Part shown: positions 6,179-7,786 of the stretch, piece after piece | How the letters are laid out: every line of letters begins with the position of its first letter | Position numbering within the stretch: the stretch's first letter is position 1 | Notes under the pieces: model-generated | The model's input: only the letters and a program-made list of their open reading frames with translations | Database searches by the model: none | What the model was told of the DNA's origin: nothing | Made by a program: the position numbers and the translations under genes | Assembly: GCA_017419895.1 (NCBI GenBank) | Contig: JAFOKI010000067.1 | Span: 1 to 7,786 of the forward strand | DNA length: 7,786 nucleotides | Direction of reading: 5' to 3' | Source: Eubacterium sp. | GTDB taxonomy: Bacteria; Bacillota; Clostridia; Peptostreptococcales; Anaerovoracaceae

Positions 6179-6712
6179 ATGAAATACGCAGGAACCAAAA
6201 CAGAAAAGAACCTTTGGGAAGCGTTTGCAGGGGAATCACAAGCAAGGAATAAGTACTCGTACTTTGCTTCGGCTGCGAAAAAAGCCGGATACGAGCAGAT
6301 AGCGGCTTTGTTCCTGGAAACAGCCGACAATGAGAAAGAACATGCCAAACTCTGGTTCAAGGAACTCGAGCAGCTCGGCGATACGCCGGCAAACCTGCTT
6401 GCGGCTGCGGAAGGCGAGAACTTCGAATGGACCGACATGTACGAAAGAATGGCAAGAGAGGCTGACGAGGAAGGTTTCCCCGAACTTGCCGAGAAGTTCC
6501 GCGGAGTGGCTGCGATCGAGAAAATGCACGAAGAGCGTTATCGCGCGCTTCTAAAGAACATTGAGGCCGGTGAAGTATTCAAGAAGGCCGGAGTGACGGT
6601 TTGGGAGTGCAGGAACTGCGGACACATCGTGGTCGGCACGGAGGCTCCTGAGATCTGCCCGGTATGTGCGCATCCGCAGGCTTATTTCGAAGTAAGAAAA
6701 GAGAATTACTGA
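6179..6712 (+). CDS. rbr: Rubrerythrin (peroxide-reducing non-haem di-iron protein)
   Basis: A 177-residue classical rubrerythrin: an N-terminal four-helix ferritin-like domain and a C-terminal rubredoxin domain. Likely di-iron ligands are Glu19 ([10 protein letters not shown]), Glu52 and His55 (ExxH in NEKEHA), Glu80 and Glu83 ([10 protein letters not shown]), and Glu114 with His117 (EKMHEERY). The rubredoxin iron site is Cys144, 147, 160, 163 (CRNCG and [11 protein letters not shown]). The family reduces hydrogen peroxide in the cytoplasm of anaerobes, taking electrons through rubredoxin or a dedicated NADH-dependent reductase. The start at ATG 6179 is fixed by AAGGAGG at 6168-6174 and by the conserved N-terminus; an in-frame ATG at 6152 precedes the binding site and is rejected. 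It is followed 69 bases on by a flavin-iron-sulfur protein gene. Confidence 0.97.
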   Translation: MKYAGTKTEKNLWEAFAGESQARNKYSYFASAAKKAGYEQIAALFLETADNEKEHAKLWFKELEQLGDTPANLLAAAEGENFEWTDMYERMAREADEEGFPELAEKFRGVAAIEKMHEERYRALLKNIEAGEVFKKAGVTVWECRNCGHIVVGTEAPEICPVCAHPQAYFEVRKENY

Positions 6713-6727
6713 TCGCAGTTAAAGCCG

Positions 6728-6750
6728 GGAGCGGACCTGACGCCCGCTCC
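6728..6750 (+). other. GC-rich hairpin between rubrerythrin and the oxidoreductase fusion
   Basis: GGAGCGG (6728-6734) and CCGCTCC (6744-6750) form a perfect 7-bp stem with a nine-base loop in the 69-base gap. It is followed by AGTAATTCTG, with no T tract, so it is unlikely to stop all transcription. It may partly attenuate or process the message between the two genes. Confidence 0.4.
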
Positions 6751-6771
6751 AGTAATTCTGTCCGGGTGTCT

Positions 6772-6777
6772 GAGGTG
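6772..6777 (+). promoter_or_regulatory. Ribosome binding site of the oxidoreductase fusion
   Basis: GAGGTG lies four bases before the ATG at 6782 and supports this start, which also places the first ferredoxin cysteine at residue 13, as expected for DmsB-type proteins. Confidence 0.6.
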
Positions 6778-6781
6778 CTGA

Positions 6782-7786
6782 ATGGAACGGCTCGGTTTTC
6801 TATATGATATCAGCCGCTGTCTGGGATGCGGAGCGTGCCAGGCGGCGTGCAAAGAAAAGAACGGACTGCCGTCAGGCGAGTATTACAGAAGGGTACTGAC
6901 AGCCGGGCGTCCCGGTGTTTCACATGCGTATAAAAAAGGACCGGAAAGGGCTGCTCTCCGGTCCTTTGGCATATCCGAAAAAGGAGACAGGACACATTTT
7001 TCGATGGCCTGCAATCACTGTGATAAGCCGGCTTGTGTGTCTGTTTGTCCGACGGGAGCGATGTACAAGGCGAAGGATGGAACGGTCCTGCACGACGACC
7101 TGCTTTGTGTGGGGTGCGGACGCTGCGTCCACGCGTGCCCATACGGTGCTCCTTCCATAAGCGGCGTTACGGGCTACTCGCAGAAATGTGACGCATGCCA
7201 TGACAGAAGGTCGGCGGGGAGACAGCCGGCGTGTGTTGAAGCGTGCAGGACAAGAGCTCTCATGTTCGGACCGCTTGTATGTATCTCGATGGCCGCTGGC
7301 GGAGTGGAGCAGGACGGCTTTGAGTTTTTGCCTGATCCGTCCATCACGGATCCATCGCTTGTTATCCGCGCAGGTACTGAAATGCCGTCCGAAATAACGT
7401 ATGATCCGGCGTATGTGGATACCGCGCGGGAATCGGAATCCCTGCCGTACATGGATCGGACCGGTGCTGCCGCAACGCGCGGAAGGGACTGTGTTCCCGG
7501 CGAAAAATACGTGATACTCGGAGGCGGAGCAGCCGGTATCGCAGCTGCGCTTGCTGTCCGGGAAACCGATGTATCTGCGGAAATAACGATAGTATGCGAT
7601 GAGGTCAGACTGCCTTACTCACGTCCGATGCTTTCGAAAGGAAGCTTAAACAGCTTCATGGATGACAGGTATCCGGTCATTTCGGAGAGAGAGCTGGAGG
7701 AGAAAAAAATAAGTCTCATGCTGAGGCGCAGCGTGACATCGCTCGATACGGACGCGAAGCAGGTAATGCTCGCGGACGGAAGCAAG
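6782..7786 (+). CDS. Four-cluster ferredoxin fused to FAD/NAD(P)H oxidoreductase (partial, runs off the right edge)
   Basis: The frame is open for 335 codons and continues past the window. Residues 1-160 form a DmsB/NrfC-type ferredoxin with all sixteen cysteines in four groups: 13, 16, 19, 23; then 77, 80, 85, 89 (CNHC with PAC); then 109, 112, 115, 119 ending CP; then 136, 139, 151, 155. A variable linker spans about 161-241. An FAD-binding Rossmann fold follows with VILGGGAAGIAAAL (GxGxxG at 247-252), an acidic end of the second strand near 274-275, and LPYSRPMLSKG (278-288), typical of NADH-rubredoxin and nitrite reductase-like flavoproteins. The NAD(P)H-binding part must lie beyond the edge. 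DmsB-like subunits normally serve a separate molybdopterin enzyme; fusion to a flavoprotein suggests direct electron flow between pyridine nucleotide or flavin and iron-sulfur clusters. Donor and acceptor are unknown; the adjacent rubrerythrin is one candidate. Confidence 0.88.
   Translation, partial: MERLGFLYDISRCLGCGACQAACKEKNGLPSGEYYRRVLTAGRPGVSHAYKKGPERAALRSFGISEKGDRTHFSMACNHCDKPACVSVCPTGAMYKAKDGTVLHDDLLCVGCGRCVHACPYGAPSISGVTGYSQKCDACHDRRSAGRQPACVEACRTRALMFGPLVCISMAAGGVEQDGFEFLPDPSITDPSLVIRAGTEMPSEITYDPAYVDTARESESLPYMDRTGAAATRGRDCVPGEKYVILGGGAAGIAAALAVRETDVSAEITIVCDEVRLPYSRPMLSKGSLNSFMDDRYPVISERELEEKKISLMLRRSVTSLDTDAKQVMLADGSK
6935..6967 (+). repeat. Perfect 11-bp inverted repeat inside the coding sequence
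   Basis: AAAGGACCGGA (6935-6945) and TCCGGTCCTTT (6957-6967) are exact reverse complements around an 11-base loop, within the segment between the first and second ferredoxin cysteine groups (residues about 52-62 of the fusion). The left arm is preceded by further As and the right arm ends in CCTTT followed by GG, so it resembles a terminator without a full T tract. Confidence 0.75.

Overview
The window looks like part of the chromosome of an anaerobic, low-to-mid GC Firmicute, most likely a Clostridia member. The reasons are strong AAGGAGG-type ribosome binding sites, use of AGA/AGG/ATA codons, GTG starts, a rubrerythrin, a ferredoxin-tailed aldo/keto reductase and a multi-cluster ferredoxin/flavin oxidoreductase. 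This assignment is an inference from gene content, and no rRNA or other phylogenetic marker is present. There are no tRNAs, IS elements, CRISPR arrays or phage genes.

Layout. Bases 1-65 hold the last codons of a plus-strand gene, followed by an intrinsic terminator (68-95) that also suits the gene converging on it. That gene, on the minus strand (127-1374), encodes an EctB-type diaminobutyrate/2-oxoglutarate aminotransferase. The 258-base gap 1375-1632 carries divergent promoters whose -35 boxes overlap; one reads left into the aminotransferase, the other right into a long plus-strand gene run.

The rightward run (1633-6088) is tightly packed: type II 3-dehydroquinate dehydratase (aroQ), a DUF3267-like membrane zinc metalloprotease candidate whose start overlaps the aroQ stop, an aldo/keto reductase with a two-cluster ferredoxin tail, and three small single-pass membrane proteins. 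The first two of the three begin with near-identical zinc ribbons. All three have a cytoplasmic N-terminus, one membrane helix and a Tyr-rich helical outer domain with a shared motif, so they look like diverged copies of one gene, the third having lost the ribbon. This trio is the least explained part of the window.

After a 90-base gap come a rubrerythrin (6179-6712) and a gene open to the end of the window (6782-7786). The latter fuses a complete 16-cysteine, four-cluster DmsB-type ferredoxin to an FAD-binding pyridine-nucleotide oxidoreductase domain. Rubrerythrin and this fusion are plausibly one oxidative-stress or electron-transfer unit, the fusion feeding electrons from NAD(P)H or another donor, but that link rests on adjacency alone. 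A perfect 11-bp inverted repeat lies inside the fusion's coding sequence.
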